Part shown: positions 20,304-30,501 of the stretch, piece by piece | Position numbering within the stretch: the stretch's first letter is position 1 | How the letters are laid out: every line of letters starts with the position of its first letter | NCBI RefSeq assembly: GCF_963678635.1 | Contig: NC_087062.1 | Span: 22,059,789-22,123,788 of the forward strand | Direction of reading: 5' to 3' | DNA from: Symsagittifera roscoffensis | Taxonomy: Eukaryota; Xenacoelomorpha; Acoela; Convolutidae | Length of the DNA stretch: 64,000 nucleotides | Translations under genes and position numbers: made by a program | The notes under the pieces: generated by a model | The model's input: only the letters and a program-made list of their open reading frames with translations | Told to the model about the DNA's origin: nothing | The model's database searches: none

Positions 20304-23300
20304 TTACAAATTCAAGGGCTTAGTATGTATTCCATCATTAAGTACCTCCCTTTTCGGGTAAAAAAAACTGAGTCCTTTTTTAGTTTGTTCATATGTTCCA
20401 ACTAAATGGTTGGAGGTTTTGAATCCGCGATTGGTCGACTTCAAATTTACAGCTTCGTCAAGAACTCGTCTGTGTTTAGACATTGGTCCATCCCCAGTGT
20501 CTTCTAGCGTTCTTTTGTTGAGCCCTTTGCTGCTAAATTTGAATTTGTCGCTCTTACTATCATAGCAGCAATACGTCTTGCTGCACAGGCACAACATTTC
20601 AGTACAGCGAAATTCTTCTTTGAATAATCCAGGTTCTCGTTTGTCATGCTTTTTGTGAACAGCGCAGCATGTACGTGGAAAAAAGTTCTTATCTGCATCA
20701 GCTACAAAGTCATCTCTACAATCATTTCGACGAATAAGTGTCCACTTAGCTTTCTTCTCTGGTAATATACAATCGTCCAGGTTATCTTCTGCTAATGCAA
20801 GATACAAAGAGTCCGTATCCATCTCCAACTCCTCGAATTTATTCTCATCGCAATACTTGTGGAAGAAGTTGTAGTATAACTCCAACATTCGAAGTTTGGC
20901 GTATTGAAGAATGAAAAAACCTACAATAATTGGTTCTCTATGTTCAATTGTTGACTTCAATAGTTCTACTTCATATAAGTCCTTTTTCACAATATTCAAT
21001 CGCTTGAAAAACTTCTCATTTATTGCTTTGTGTGTCTTCTCATCGCCGAGATATTTGGTTATCGTGTGTCTGGATCTGTCCATAATTTGATAACCGTACG
21101 AACTGTTACCGAGAAGCTTCATCGTCTCAGCAACAACTCCAGAATGTGGATTCTCGTCTCCTTCTCGTCGAGCATCAACAACAGATTGAACAAATTTGTT
21201 GAAACATTTCCTAGGTGTGTAACAAACAAATCGATAAATTTTTGTACATTGAAGTCCAAGACTTAGATAAAAGTTAAGAAGAGGTGTGATGATTGTACCA
21301 TTTTCTAATTTAAAACTGGAAATCAACATTCGTTGTGGGTTTTTCAGCAAATCGTTTTCTTCGGCATAGTTTTTCATGTATTCTCCAATATCGTTTCGGG
21401 AGACGTCAATGTTTTTGAACATTGGAGGAAAAATTGAAAATGTAGGCTTCAACTCGTCAGGAACTATTAAATCGCATTGCACAACACCAAAAAGAGATCT
21501 GTTCTTTATTTTTTCAAGTAAAGAATCAGTAGACAAAGGTCTTTTGTAAGGAAAATTTGTCTTGACATGATTCTTGATTGACGAATCTGTTTTGAAATGC
21601 TTCCACCACTCACACTCCCACATTTCCTGAATTTTGTAGCCTCTTTCTTTTATGTACTCTCGTCTCAACTCATCCATTTCTCGCTTCTTATTTCCCCTTT
21701 CAAGATCTTGTTCTGACAACGATGGACGGGTTTCTTGACATGAGCAGAAATGATAGTAGCAACCCATAGCTTCAAATACTGTTTTACAGTGATCACAGTA
21801 ACCATCAACATGAAAACAGTCAATTTTTTCTGCTTTCCGGTTGTGTCAAAACTCTGAATTTTACACTCTGGTCTCAATTCTTGATAAAAGGACATAACCA
21901 TGTTCTCGAAATTTCTTGTTCTGTTATTTCTAGCTTCAAAACGATCAGTTTCAGAGTCATACTCCCATCTTGTGTAAAGTCCGGTTGGCATCTCTTGACA
22001 CATTGAGAATGGATATAATTGGCTAGCGTCAATTCCAACAATTATCTTACAAATATTTGACGAGTTACGAATATAAGTTTGATCGACAACAGCTTTTCGC
22101 GTAAAAACTATTGATGGACCACCAGTCATGTCTTCTCTAATTTTCTCACATAAATCTTTATCTCCTTCAAAGAACGGGTAAAATTTGTGATTTGTCGACT
22201 TGTGTAAGCAGATATTTGCAAGATTTGGAAGCGTGCATCCCAGTTTCAGCATGTCAATTCTCTTATCATGGTAAAACTCTATCATTTTTTGCATAGCTTC
22301 AAGAGTAGGAACTACATCTTTGTTGTTGTACCACCGTAAGAAGTCTTTGAAAGTAATCATACTTTGTTGTTCCCAGATGTTTTTCAAATACGAGTAATTT
22401 TCAAAACCTGTTGGTGGATTTGATTGAATACGCAACTTTTTCAGCGCACTTTGTTGATCAAGTCCTCCATTAACCAGTTTTTGGTAATCGTTGAAATCTT
22501 TCTCGAGAGGGTTGTGGTTTCTCAGTTTGCTGAAAAAGGTTTCATATGGAGGCAACTCCGTACAGTCAAGCTTGTCTGGACTGTCAAACCATTCGTAAGG
22601 GAAAAAACCTTTGGTCTCACTTGCTTTATAGGCTTTCAGAAACGTATCCAATGTTGTTGCCCCTCCAAGAAATTTCATTATGTCCAAAAACTGAACATCT
22701 CCAAATTTGAATGATATGAAGTCATTTGCTTTTTTAATGACTGTAGGTTCGATTTCTTTATCACATATAAGGTATGGAATCAAATAAGATTTGATAAGGT
22801 TCAGATCGTATCTGCCGCTATTGAAACCGAACACCGGTAAGGTATTAACATACCGCTCTAAATGCTGTTTCAAGTCGATCAACTGATTTTTTTGAATTCT
22901 CAAGAATTGTATTGACATGTCATCTTCGTCGCCATCCTCAACACATTCATCTTCATAATCGAAGACTTCTAGTCTTTTAGTTAAAGTTCTAGCATTAAGC
23001 TTGTCAAAGATCTTTTTGACTCGATCATTGACAGTGTTTTCGATTTCTTGAAACTTGGTTCTCATTTGTAGTTTACTTTTTTCAGCCAGAAGTTCCAAGC
23101 TGGAAACAAAAGCAATTATTAGAAGTTCTGGATCTTTTTCACACAAGAAAATTGGAGCATCTTGCAGATTTGAAGATATTGATACGGAAATAGGGACATG
23201 TTTTCCAATCCAAGTAGTTGTTTCAGTTGCTTTCAATTCTTCTGTGGGAACACAAATCGATTCGAAGTCAAAAACTGCAACATTGCTAAACAATTTCTGA

Positions 23301-24661
23301 TCTTCAGTGTAGGGAATGTTGAAGCCATCCAATTTCTCGAATATTGTTTCCCGTAGTGTGTACGCATTTTTGGGATAAATATGTCGCACTCGATCTTTAC
23401 AAGTTAGAAGATGTCGGTTGAAGTTGTCTGATCTGTTGAAGAAACAGACACAGCTAGGACATCGAAAACACTTGAAGAAGGAATCAATATCATTCGTGTG
23501 AATAATATGGTTGTTGAATCTTAGCAATTTCATCGTTTTTTCAAATTTTCCAATACTTCGCCTGGCTAATTCTCCAACATATTCTCCTTCTTGAATATCA
23601 AAATCGTAAATGAATATGTTTCGTTCAACTATTCCCTCTACAACAGGTAAATCATCGATTGACATTCCATGAAAATTCTTCGGATCGTACCCAGATTTTG
23701 ATATAAACTCTGTAAACAGCTGAGATGTATGAGCATCGAGGTTACTATGACCATGCAAATACATTTTTAACGCACGGAAAAGACAAAGATGATCTTTGTA
23801 TGGTTGTTTATCTTTGTCCGATAAAAGACAGTTTACTTGCGTATGTCGTAGTAAAGGTTCAGGCAATACAGAGTCTGGACATCCCATTGGGATGTTTTTC
23901 AGTAGTGCAGCAAAAATAGTAACATTTGTGATCAACGTGAACCTCCACTTTGTGTTCTGAAGTTCTTGGGTGCATTGCTCCACGATATCAAACGTTTCAA
24001 CTTTTCCCTGGATTGTAATCAAATCCGCTTTCGTACACAGTAAATGCGATTTTTCGAACAAAGTATTGTTTTCGTGTGCATAGTAATACCGATATTCTCC
24101 CGTTTCGACATTACGGAGAACAAATCCAAGAGCAATATTGATTTTTGCAGCGGAATCTAGCTTGTTGAAGACTTCTTCAAGCTTCTCGTTGATAATCTTG
24201 GTATCTAACTTTGACATTTGAAAGTTAAATACCTTATGCCTCCCATTCTCCATCTCAGTGTCCACCAAGAAATGCTGACAAGCACTCAACTCCTCTTTGA
24301 GTTTCTCTCCATCTTCCCCTTCCTCCTCGACAATCTTGTTCAAGTCTGCCACCGTATCACTTGGTTTCCGTTGTTTCGCCCCATGTTCTTTTCTCCGATG
24401 TTCTTGGAGAGAGAAGTAACTCGGAAACTCCTGCTCACAAGACGAGCAAACCGTTGATTGCTTGGAAGTTGATAGAGCATGCTTTTTGGCCACGTGATAA
24501 TTCATTTCCTGTTGATTGTAAGTAATACCTACATACCTACATTCGGAACAAGAAATAACTCCTCGCACGCAATTTTTCCTATGTCGAGCTGCATGCGCTC
24601 TAACATACAAGCTTCCACAATCCCCACACTGCACTTTCTTGTTTCTATTCAGCGATGGCAT
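20304..24661 (-). pseudogene. Protein-primed DNA polymerase B (pPolB), one frameshift
   Basis: A replicative polymerase for linear DNA with a protein primer. The N-terminal part has CxxC zinc modules (C12/C15, C401/C404...H417/C421) and a segment VNCLLSD...DHLCLFRALKMYLHG typical of animal Polinton polymerases. Exonuclease motifs are DFE at 465-467, FNSGRYD at 613-619 and YNNKD at 778-782. Polymerase motif A is GIDASQLYPF at about 876. After the break come motif B KLLGNSSYGY and motif C MDTDS. All catalytic residues are present. The reading frame moves by -1 at or near a six-T run (plus strand 21824-21829), so the piece from about 21820 down to 20304 is in a different frame. Total length of about 1,450 codons is normal for the family. 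It may be a recent mutation, an assembly error or, less likely, a functional slip. Confidence 0.92.
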
Positions 24662-25022
24662 CTAAAAATGGGAGAAAATTTTAAGTCTCAATATAAAGGG
24701 AATGGAACTTGGTACATATCAAAGTGGGAGATTTAAAATATCCCAAAAAAAATATTAAATTTTTATACTTACTTTGAATTGTTAAAAATATTTGAAATTT
24801 ATTTCAAGTAGTTATACAAAGTATAGAGCAGTTGCTTTTAACGTAAAGAAAATCAGAATGAAATAAGTTTTATTTACTGTTCCTTGGGGAAAATCAACCA
24901 ATCACAAATGAGTATTCTTTTAGTAACACTGTTTGTTGGAAATCAACCAATCAGAATCGAGCATTTCCTAAAAGTGAACTGTTGATTATTTAAGAAAAAA
25001 AACCTTAATCATTATTTGAAAA
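24662..25022. promoter_or_regulatory. Divergent promoter region with paired CCAAT boxes
   Basis: This 361-bp spacer separates the divergent polymerase gene and the next plus-strand gene. CCAAT boxes lie at 24898-24902 and 24947-24951, each inside the longer repeated string AATCAACCAATCA and spaced 49 bp apart. An AT-rich TATTTAAG lies near 24988. CCAAT is the known binding site of NF-Y. No start site can be fixed from sequence. Confidence 0.4.
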
Positions 25023-25609
25023 ATGTCTATCAAAAAACATTTGAGCTTCCTCGAGTTACTTTATAAGAAAAAAGAAAAATTCCAATTGATTTTCTTATTG
25101 ATGAAATAGATGTTGACTCTTACTTTTTTCATAATTTTTTGGACGTCTTTATTGTACAAAATAAAGTTATCCGACTAAAAAAAGGTCTCTTCAGAGAAAC
25201 TTACTCAATCAAAGAGTTTACTTTTGATTCACATATTGCGTATCAAAGTTTTGAACTTACGGCTGAATTACACCTCACAAGGAAAGAAATTTTGTTTATT
25301 CTCGAGAATTTGAAATTGATCAAAAAGTCGTACGATAATATATCAAAAACTCTTTTTATCCCCTATCCAAAACCCAAATTTGTAAAAACACCTCAGCAAA
25401 GTTCTTTATTCCTTCATTTCTTTAAAGATTTTCAAAGTTCAAAATCCTGCTTGATTCGGTTTGGAATCAGATTTCCAGAAGTCTGCTTTGAAAACTTCGT
25501 CAACTTTGAGTTATCCTCCCAAATTTACTTAAAAATTAAAGAACTTGACTATCTACTTAAAAATCAGCAATTTCTCATTGATTACATACAAAAAATTCAA
25601 TTAACTTGA
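25023..25609 (+). pseudogene. Polinton gene of unknown function, frame broken near start
   Basis: An ATG frame beginning MSIKKHLSFLELLYKKKEK (25023 to stop at 25108) overlaps a second frame, open from 25067 to 25609, that has no Met near its start. The overlap is a run of A-rich Lys codons, so the two are probably one gene of about 195 codons with a -1 shift. The encoded protein is Phe/Leu/Lys-rich, with no motif I recognise. Its stop overlaps the ATG of the next gene (TGATG). Confidence 0.55.
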
Positions 25610-25767
25610 TGAAAAAAGTTGCAGAGATGTTACTTTTATTAATTTTCTTTCTTTTGCTACTTATATCAGCAATATTTCTTATTTTTACTGCAAACAACTT
25701 TTGGTCATTAATTTTTGCAATTGCTTTTGTGTATATTTTTTCTTATTTGGAAGATTTAAGTCCTTAA
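25609..25767 (+). CDS. Small two-helix membrane protein
   Basis: 52 residues. After MKKVAEM comes a very hydrophobic run of about 20 residues, a short polar turn (TANNFWS), then a second hydrophobic stretch ending YLEDLSP. The ATG overlaps the preceding stop, suggesting expression from the same transcript. Function unknown; small membrane proteins are common in virus-like elements. Confidence 0.5.
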   Translation: MKKVAEMLLLLIFFLLLLISAIFLIFTANNFWSLIFAIAFVYIFSYLEDLSP

Positions 25768-26146
25768 AAGTGTCTTCTTATTGGATACGACAACTAGATT
25801 CAAAAAAAATGATCATTTTTGTGATTGGAAACGAAAATACCCAAAATGGAGCTTTGTTTCCGATTGGACACAACTTTTATTCAAGAATCCCATAAAAGGA
25901 AGCTGAAATCTGATTAGACACGACTACAATCCAAATAAGGAAAATCAATTCTGATTGGTTAAAACCACACATTCGAGTTGAAGGTAGCCCTAACTCCTAA
26001 CTAAAAATCATTTTATTTTCAACTTAACTACCGTCAACTACCTGCTCTCTCAGCTCTAAATATCTCATTTTCAACTTATCTTCCGTCAACTACCCCTCTT
26101 TCAACTCTTTCTTATTTTTACTCTTGTACTCAATTTATTGCTCAAA
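25768..26146. promoter_or_regulatory. Upstream region with repeated inverted CCAAT boxes and a direct repeat
   Basis: Four ATTGG motifs (inverted CCAAT) at 25790, 25824, 25863 and 25954. From about 26005 a ~57-bp imperfect direct repeat carries CATTTTCAACTTA and CCGTCAACTACC twice. This precedes the ATG at 26147. It resembles a promoter; not tested. Confidence 0.4.
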
Positions 26147-26640
26147 ATGATCTTCTCAGTGCAAAACTGCCACCTCATGTACTCTGTAGAATTTTCACCT
26201 GATCTAGTACAAATTCAAGTGCGAGAAACAGTCTCTGGAGTTTTCTGGCACGAATGGATATACCAATCCAAGTCTGGCACATGGTGGAAGTGATGCGAAG
26301 GGATTTCAACGAACATCATATGATGCAAGTTCCCATCACAGAGAACCAACTTGGAACAACGCAAATGATGGGGGAAGTTTCTGATCATGTGGGAATGAGT
26401 TATCCCGAGATTCCGGACTCAAGATATTTGGCTCAGCCAGTCGACGACTTCCTCTTTCCTTGGGAGGAGGAAGGATCAGTCGAAAACCCCATCACAATAG
26501 ATGAAGATGAGGGATTCTCAGAAACAATGACGCCTCAAAACACTCCTCCACAACAACCACCAGCAATGGAACCTCGTCCAGCTCTGCGTTCTATAGAGAA
26601 CCTCCAGAACTCTTCTGCTGCTCGACAGCTCTTTGAGTAA
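26147..26640 (+). pseudogene. Polinton gene, acidic C-terminus with SUMO-interaction-like motif; frame broken
   Basis: An ATG frame at 26147 runs 48 codons (Trp-rich end, SKSGTWWK) to a stop at 26291. A frame at -1 continues from that point to 26640 with MRRDFNEHHMMQVPI and a Pro/Glu-rich tail. NPITIDEDEGF has the hydrophobic-then-acidic pattern of SUMO-interacting motifs. A combined length of about 164 codons is likely. No enzymatic motif. It stands alone between the promoter-like region and a minisatellite. Confidence 0.5.
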
Positions 26641-26889
26641 ATTTTTTTTGTAAATAAAGGTTGTTTGGTTTTGACTTCGTTTTTTGTAATTAATTTCTTC
26701 AATTTCATTTTAATTATGAGATTAGATGAGAGGTTCAAGGTAAACCATTGAAAAACAATTAGAACTTAGTTAAGTGCTCCTCGCACACATGTTAAAAAAT
26801 TTGATTAATTTTTGCACAAAAATTCAGAAAAACACTAGAAAAACTGTACACAAGTAAGAAGTTACCTAATCGATATTGCATCTTGTACA

Positions 26890-27270
26890 CACTTTTAGCC
26901 TTTTGTAGAAAAAATTGAAACACTTTTCGCATTTTGTCGAAAAAAAAGTAAAACACTTTTCGCATTTTGTCGAAAAAATTGAAACACTTTTCGCATTTTA
27001 TCGAAAAAAGTAAAACACTTTTCGCATTTTGTCGAAAAAATTGAAACACTTTTCGCATTTTATCGAAAAAAGTAAAACACTTTTCGCATTTTGTCGAAAA
27101 AATTGAAACAATTTTCGCATTTGTAGTGAAAAAGTGAAACACTTTTCGCATCTTGTTAAAAAAAGTAAAACACTTTTCGCATCTTCTCAAAAAAGTTGAA
27201 ACACTTTTCGCATTATGTCAAAAAAATTGAAACACTTTTTACAACTTGTTAAAAAAATTGAAAAGTTTTT
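26890..27270. repeat. Minisatellite inside the Polinton
   Basis: About ten tandem copies of a ~37-40-bp unit with core AAACACTTTTCGCATTTTGTC followed by an A run, alternating between -TTG- and -GTA- linker versions. The open frame over it on the minus strand (Lys-Cys-Phe-rich) is a by-product of the repeat. Confidence 0.85.
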
Positions 27271-27410
27271 TGCAACTTTTTGAAAATCAAAAGAAATATT
27301 ACATCTTTCTTACATGTTTGAAAATTTTTTTGCAAATGTTTTTGACAACGGTGATTTTTTTTCGGTAATTAATGGTGACTCTAAACATATGAGAGAAAAT
27401 AGATGGAATA

Positions 27411-28010
27411 TCAGAAGTTCTTTATTGAAAAATTGACATGATCACTATTTACAAATCCATAACCATCAATAAAACAGTCAATTATTTTTAACAAATCATG
27501 TTCATATTTCGAGTTTTGTACTTTACGAACTCTTTCTAGAAAAGCTGAACCATTAGTTTGTGTGGAAGCTAGTTTCTGGTTAGAACATAAACAGTGATGT
27601 TTGAATTTTTTGCGTAAAAGTCTTTTCTTTGCAACACTTGGCATTTTTTCTGCTCCTTTCCATTTCAAATTGTGATGAACAGTGCGGTCAAGTTGATTGA
27701 AAACTTCGCCAGTTGATGAAATAACATTCGAATAAAATCTGTATTTGTACAGAGTGTAAAGACAATCGATAATTTGGTATGTGAAATGAAAATTACCCAA
27801 TCGTTGCAAAATTTGATCGAAAGATGAACCAATCAGAAGTATGTGGAACTTACAATTTTCCAAAGAACAGTAAGAATTGTGGGTAGAGACATAAAAATTA
27901 TTGGTTACTATATACTTTTCGTAAAAATCACTGGAAACGGAAATAAATAGCGATTTTTGACAATACTCTGAATAAAAGCTGGGAAGAGCTTGACACATAG
28001 CTGCAGCCAT
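27411..28010 (-). CDS. Polinton minus-strand protein of unknown function
   Basis: 199 residues from ATG at 28010, uninterrupted. It is the only long minus-strand gene between the polymerase and the right end. It is rich in Cys, Tyr, Phe and Ser, with FDQILQRLGNFHFTYQIIDC in the middle and a basic segment (KKRLLRKKFKHHCLC) at about two-thirds. No capsid, protease or other family motif recognised. Its 5' end lies about 215 bp from the divergent gene at 28225, implying a shared promoter region. Confidence 0.6.
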   Translation of the reverse strand: MAAAMCQALPSFYSEYCQKSLFISVSSDFYEKYIVTNNFYVSTHNSYCSLENCKFHILLIGSSFDQILQRLGNFHFTYQIIDCLYTLYKYRFYSNVISSTGEVFNQLDRTVHHNLKWKGAEKMPSVAKKRLLRKKFKHHCLCSNQKLASTQTNGSAFLERVRKVQNSKYEHDLLKIIDCFIDGYGFVNSDHVNFSIKNF

Positions 28011-28224
28011 CTGAAACAATGATTTTTGCTGAGAATTGGGGATTTATATAGGAACACTAACACCTACACAATTCCATATTTGGAAATTTCCCTCAAAAAT
28101 TCCAATTATAGTTCTATTTCCTTTTATGGTTCAGTGAATGACTCATTTTGTTTACTTTCAATTTCATTTAATCTCAAAATCATTTCTCTCATTTCTCTTC
28201 ATCTGATCGGTCTGTTCTTCAAAA

Positions 28225-28745
28225 ATGTTCTCAAGAAAAGACACAAGTCTCAATTACATTGAATTCTCAAAAATCAAACAAGAATTGGGAGATTTGCTTG
28301 GTCCCAAAAATCCTAAAAACGGAAAATTTATTTTGAACCCTGCTTTCAACTATTCAAGAAAAATGAGTTGGGACAACTCGAAAAAAGACAGCAAGTCTAT
28401 CTTGGTGAAAAAGAAGGAAGAGCAATCTCAGCAATTAGAAATACTGTTATTCACGCTGCTGAAAACCTTGGACTCATTCCTATATTGGAACTCACTTCTG
28501 ACAAAGAGTCAACTATGGATCAGGAGCTTGCCAACTGCAACAAAGTGTATGACATATCAACATACAATAGAAGACAAGTTTGTGTCACGATCAAGAGGTA
28601 CAATATTAAAAAACCTCCCTACATTCAGATTCGACTGTTCACCGCAAAAGAGAATGAAGCAATGAAACAAGTTGCCTATGTCAACTATACTTTGAACGAA
28701 TTCAAAGAACTGTCCCAAATTTTGGGAGACTTTATGTTTGTTTAG
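28225..28745 (+). pseudogene. PC4-like single-strand DNA-binding protein 1, frame broken
   Basis: A frame starts MFSRKDTSLNYIEFSKIKQE. At an A5 run (28359-28363) it moves by -1 into a second frame that ends at 28745. The second part has GRAISAIRNTVIHAAENLGL and then RRQVCVTIKRYN..YIQIRLF and LNEFKELSQILGDF: beta-strands, a basic beta-ridge and a final helix in the order of PC4/Sub1-type domains. Such proteins bind single-stranded DNA in transcription or replication. The assignment is by pattern. Confidence 0.5.
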
Positions 28746-28845
28746 AACTGTAATGTACAATAATTTGTGTTATTTATGTTTTTGTCTTGTAATTTAACAA
28801 TTTATCCTCAAAATCATTTTTCATTTAGTATTGGTGTTGAACAGC

Positions 28846-29274
28846 ATGAGTTGGAATATTGGTTTTTCAAGAAATTTACTCGTAAAACTTCACAATAAAT
28901 TGGGACTTTTTTATATTGTTCTAGAAGAAAAGTCCCAAAAAATTTCACTAACAATTATAGAATCTCAAAATTTACCAAACTTGCAAAATTTGGAGGTAGA
29001 CTCACAAATATCTCACTTTGAGTGGACTCTGTATAATGGTAGAAGAAAAATTCACATAGGATACCGATCTGATACCAAAAAAATAGATCTTGTAGAATAT
29101 CGTAGAAATGGAAATCAATGGAAAGATAATCAATCTTTACAACTACAAAGAGAAGAATATGATAAATTACTTGATATGCTTCCTTCATTACTAGGTTATG
29201 TAGAGACCTTCCAAAAATCTTGTATCATTATTGACGAATGCACTGTAGAAAATGAATGTACAGAAATTGAATGA
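28846..29274 (+). CDS. PC4-like single-strand DNA-binding protein 2
   Basis: 142 residues from ATG 28846. The central part reads FEWTLYNGRRKIHIGYR, then KKIDLVEYRRNGNQWKDNQS, then LQREEYDKLLDMLPSL. The pattern of a strand, an I-D-L-x-E-Y strand, a Trp-Lys turn and a terminal Leu-rich helix closely resembles PC4 coactivator domains. It lies directly after another PC4-like gene, so a duplication is likely. A role as the element's SSB or late transcription factor is inferred. Confidence 0.6.
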   Translation: MSWNIGFSRNLLVKLHNKLGLFYIVLEEKSQKISLTIIESQNLPNLQNLEVDSQISHFEWTLYNGRRKIHIGYRSDTKKIDLVEYRRNGNQWKDNQSLQLQREEYDKLLDMLPSLLGYVETFQKSCIIIDECTVENECTEIE

Positions 29275-29656
29275 AATTCGAAGAGTTTTTGAGATTATTA
29301 GGCAAGATTTCTCATCAAATACAAAAAGAAAAAAATTATTTCTTTGTACCTGTATTGTTTTGGACCCGGACATAAATTTAAAAGAAATGAACCAAAAATT
29401 TCCTTTTGGAGGACTAATTGGATACGGAAATTCCTGTATGGATTACTTTCTTGCAAACTCCAAAATTTTTAGACTACATGCAATTCTACATGACTCTGCT
29501 GGATCTGTGAAATCTACTACAAAAAAAGGTCTTGGGTATTGTTATGTTGCACCTAGTCTCCCCAGTTCATGCTTTCTTGGTCACGTGACTGGATTATTTT
29601 TCTGTTTATATGTTAAAATATTTGCTTCATCAGTATATGCATTGTTTGATTGTTAA
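29252..29656 (+). CDS. Gly/Cys-rich Polinton protein, unknown
   Basis: 134 residues, overlapping the previous gene by 23 nt. The core contains FPFGGLIGYGNSCMDYF, then RLHAILHDSAGSV, then KGLGYCYV, and a hydrophobic C-terminus (VTGLFFCLYVKIF). A G-x-G-N loop followed by His-Asp recalls secreted/viral phospholipase A2 domains, but spacing and cysteines do not fit well enough to name it. The hydrophobic tail could be membrane-associated. Confidence 0.5.
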   Translation: MNVQKLNEIRRVFEIIRQDFSSNTKRKKLFLCTCIVLDPDINLKEMNQKFPFGGLIGYGNSCMDYFLANSKIFRLHAILHDSAGSVKSTTKKGLGYCYVAPSLPSSCFLGHVTGLFFCLYVKIFASSVYALFDC

Positions 29657-29697
29657 TCATTTTTAAACAAAAAACTTCAGAGAAATCAATTAACAGA

Positions 29698-30168
29698 ATG
29701 AGTCTAGTTGTTTTGGATATTGAATGTATTGAAAGCAATATAGTGAAAGAATTAGGAGTTTATAAGGATGGACAAACAGAAGGATATTCCTTTCTTCCTC
29801 CCAAAAAATTCAAACCAACATCCCAATGTTTTTGGTGTACAGAGCATCTTCATGGAATCAATTGGAGCAGTGGTTACGAAAAGTATACTGAACTTGAAAA
29901 AATTTTGAAAAATCTAGAAGCCACAGACACGGAATTTTTTGCAAAAGGTTATGAAAAATGTAAGATTCTATCAGAATTTTTGGAAACAAAGATTATTAAT
30001 TTGGATGACTACGCTTGCCCTAAAGTTCAGTTTTTGATATTCAAAGATGAAGAATATGATTGGAGGTGTAGCAACTACCCATTTCGTCATGCAAAAACTC
30101 TTCACTGTGCAGAAAGAAAAGCATTTGCATACGGAACATGGACTCGATGTTTTTTTAACAAATTGTAA
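29698..30168 (+). CDS. Exonuclease-like (RNase H fold) Polinton protein
   Basis: 156 residues from ATG 29698. It opens with LVVLDIECI and KELGVYKDG, the strand-DxE-strand start of DnaQ-like 3'-5' exonucleases. HLHGINW follows, then EFFAKGYEKCKILSEFLETK, NLDDYACPK and a Cys/His-rich end (CSNYPF...LHCAERKAFAYGTW). The family assignment is a reasoned guess. A proofreading or end-processing role would fit an element with its own polymerase. Confidence 0.45.
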   Translation: MSLVVLDIECIESNIVKELGVYKDGQTEGYSFLPPKKFKPTSQCFWCTEHLHGINWSSGYEKYTELEKILKNLEATDTEFFAKGYEKCKILSEFLETKIINLDDYACPKVQFLIFKDEEYDWRCSNYPFRHAKTLHCAERKAFAYGTWTRCFFNKL

Positions 30169-30246
30169 ATTATATTATTCTTAATGTACTACCTTTTTCA
30201 AACTTTAATTAAATTTCATTGTCAACTTTTTCTTTTTAGAGTTAAG

Positions 30247-30501
30247 ATGGTCGATCAATGTGACAAGCCCGTAAATTTTGTTTTTGATGAAGAAAATCAT
30301 GAACGAAAATCATGCAAATTGTTTGGACGTACATGTAATAGATCTCTTTTAGTTTTTTTGTGCCAATTTTTTGTTATAGTTTTGATGCTAGTATGTGCAA
30401 TCGTTCGAACTATGTTATCCACAACATGTGAAGAAACAACAGTTTGGGTAGCTATTTTATCAAGTACAGTCGGTTATATTCTACCTTCTCCAAAGCTATG
30501 A
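30247..30501 (+). CDS. Two-helix membrane protein
   Basis: 84 residues from ATG 30247. A polar N-terminus is followed by a Cys-rich motif (KLFGRTCNRSLLVFLCQFF), a long hydrophobic helix, a short polar loop (STTCEETTVW) and a second hydrophobic segment ending GYILPSPKL. Its stop overlaps the start of the ATPase gene, so the two are likely translated from one message. A virion or host-membrane role is possible but unproven. Confidence 0.6.
   Translation: MVDQCDKPVNFVFDEENHERKSCKLFGRTCNRSLLVFLCQFFVIVLMLVCAIVRTMLSTTCEETTVWVAILSSTVGYILPSPKL

Noticed and set aside
26792-27190. 132-residue Cys/Phe/Lys-rich open frame on the minus strand
   Set aside because: Entirely produced by the minisatellite.
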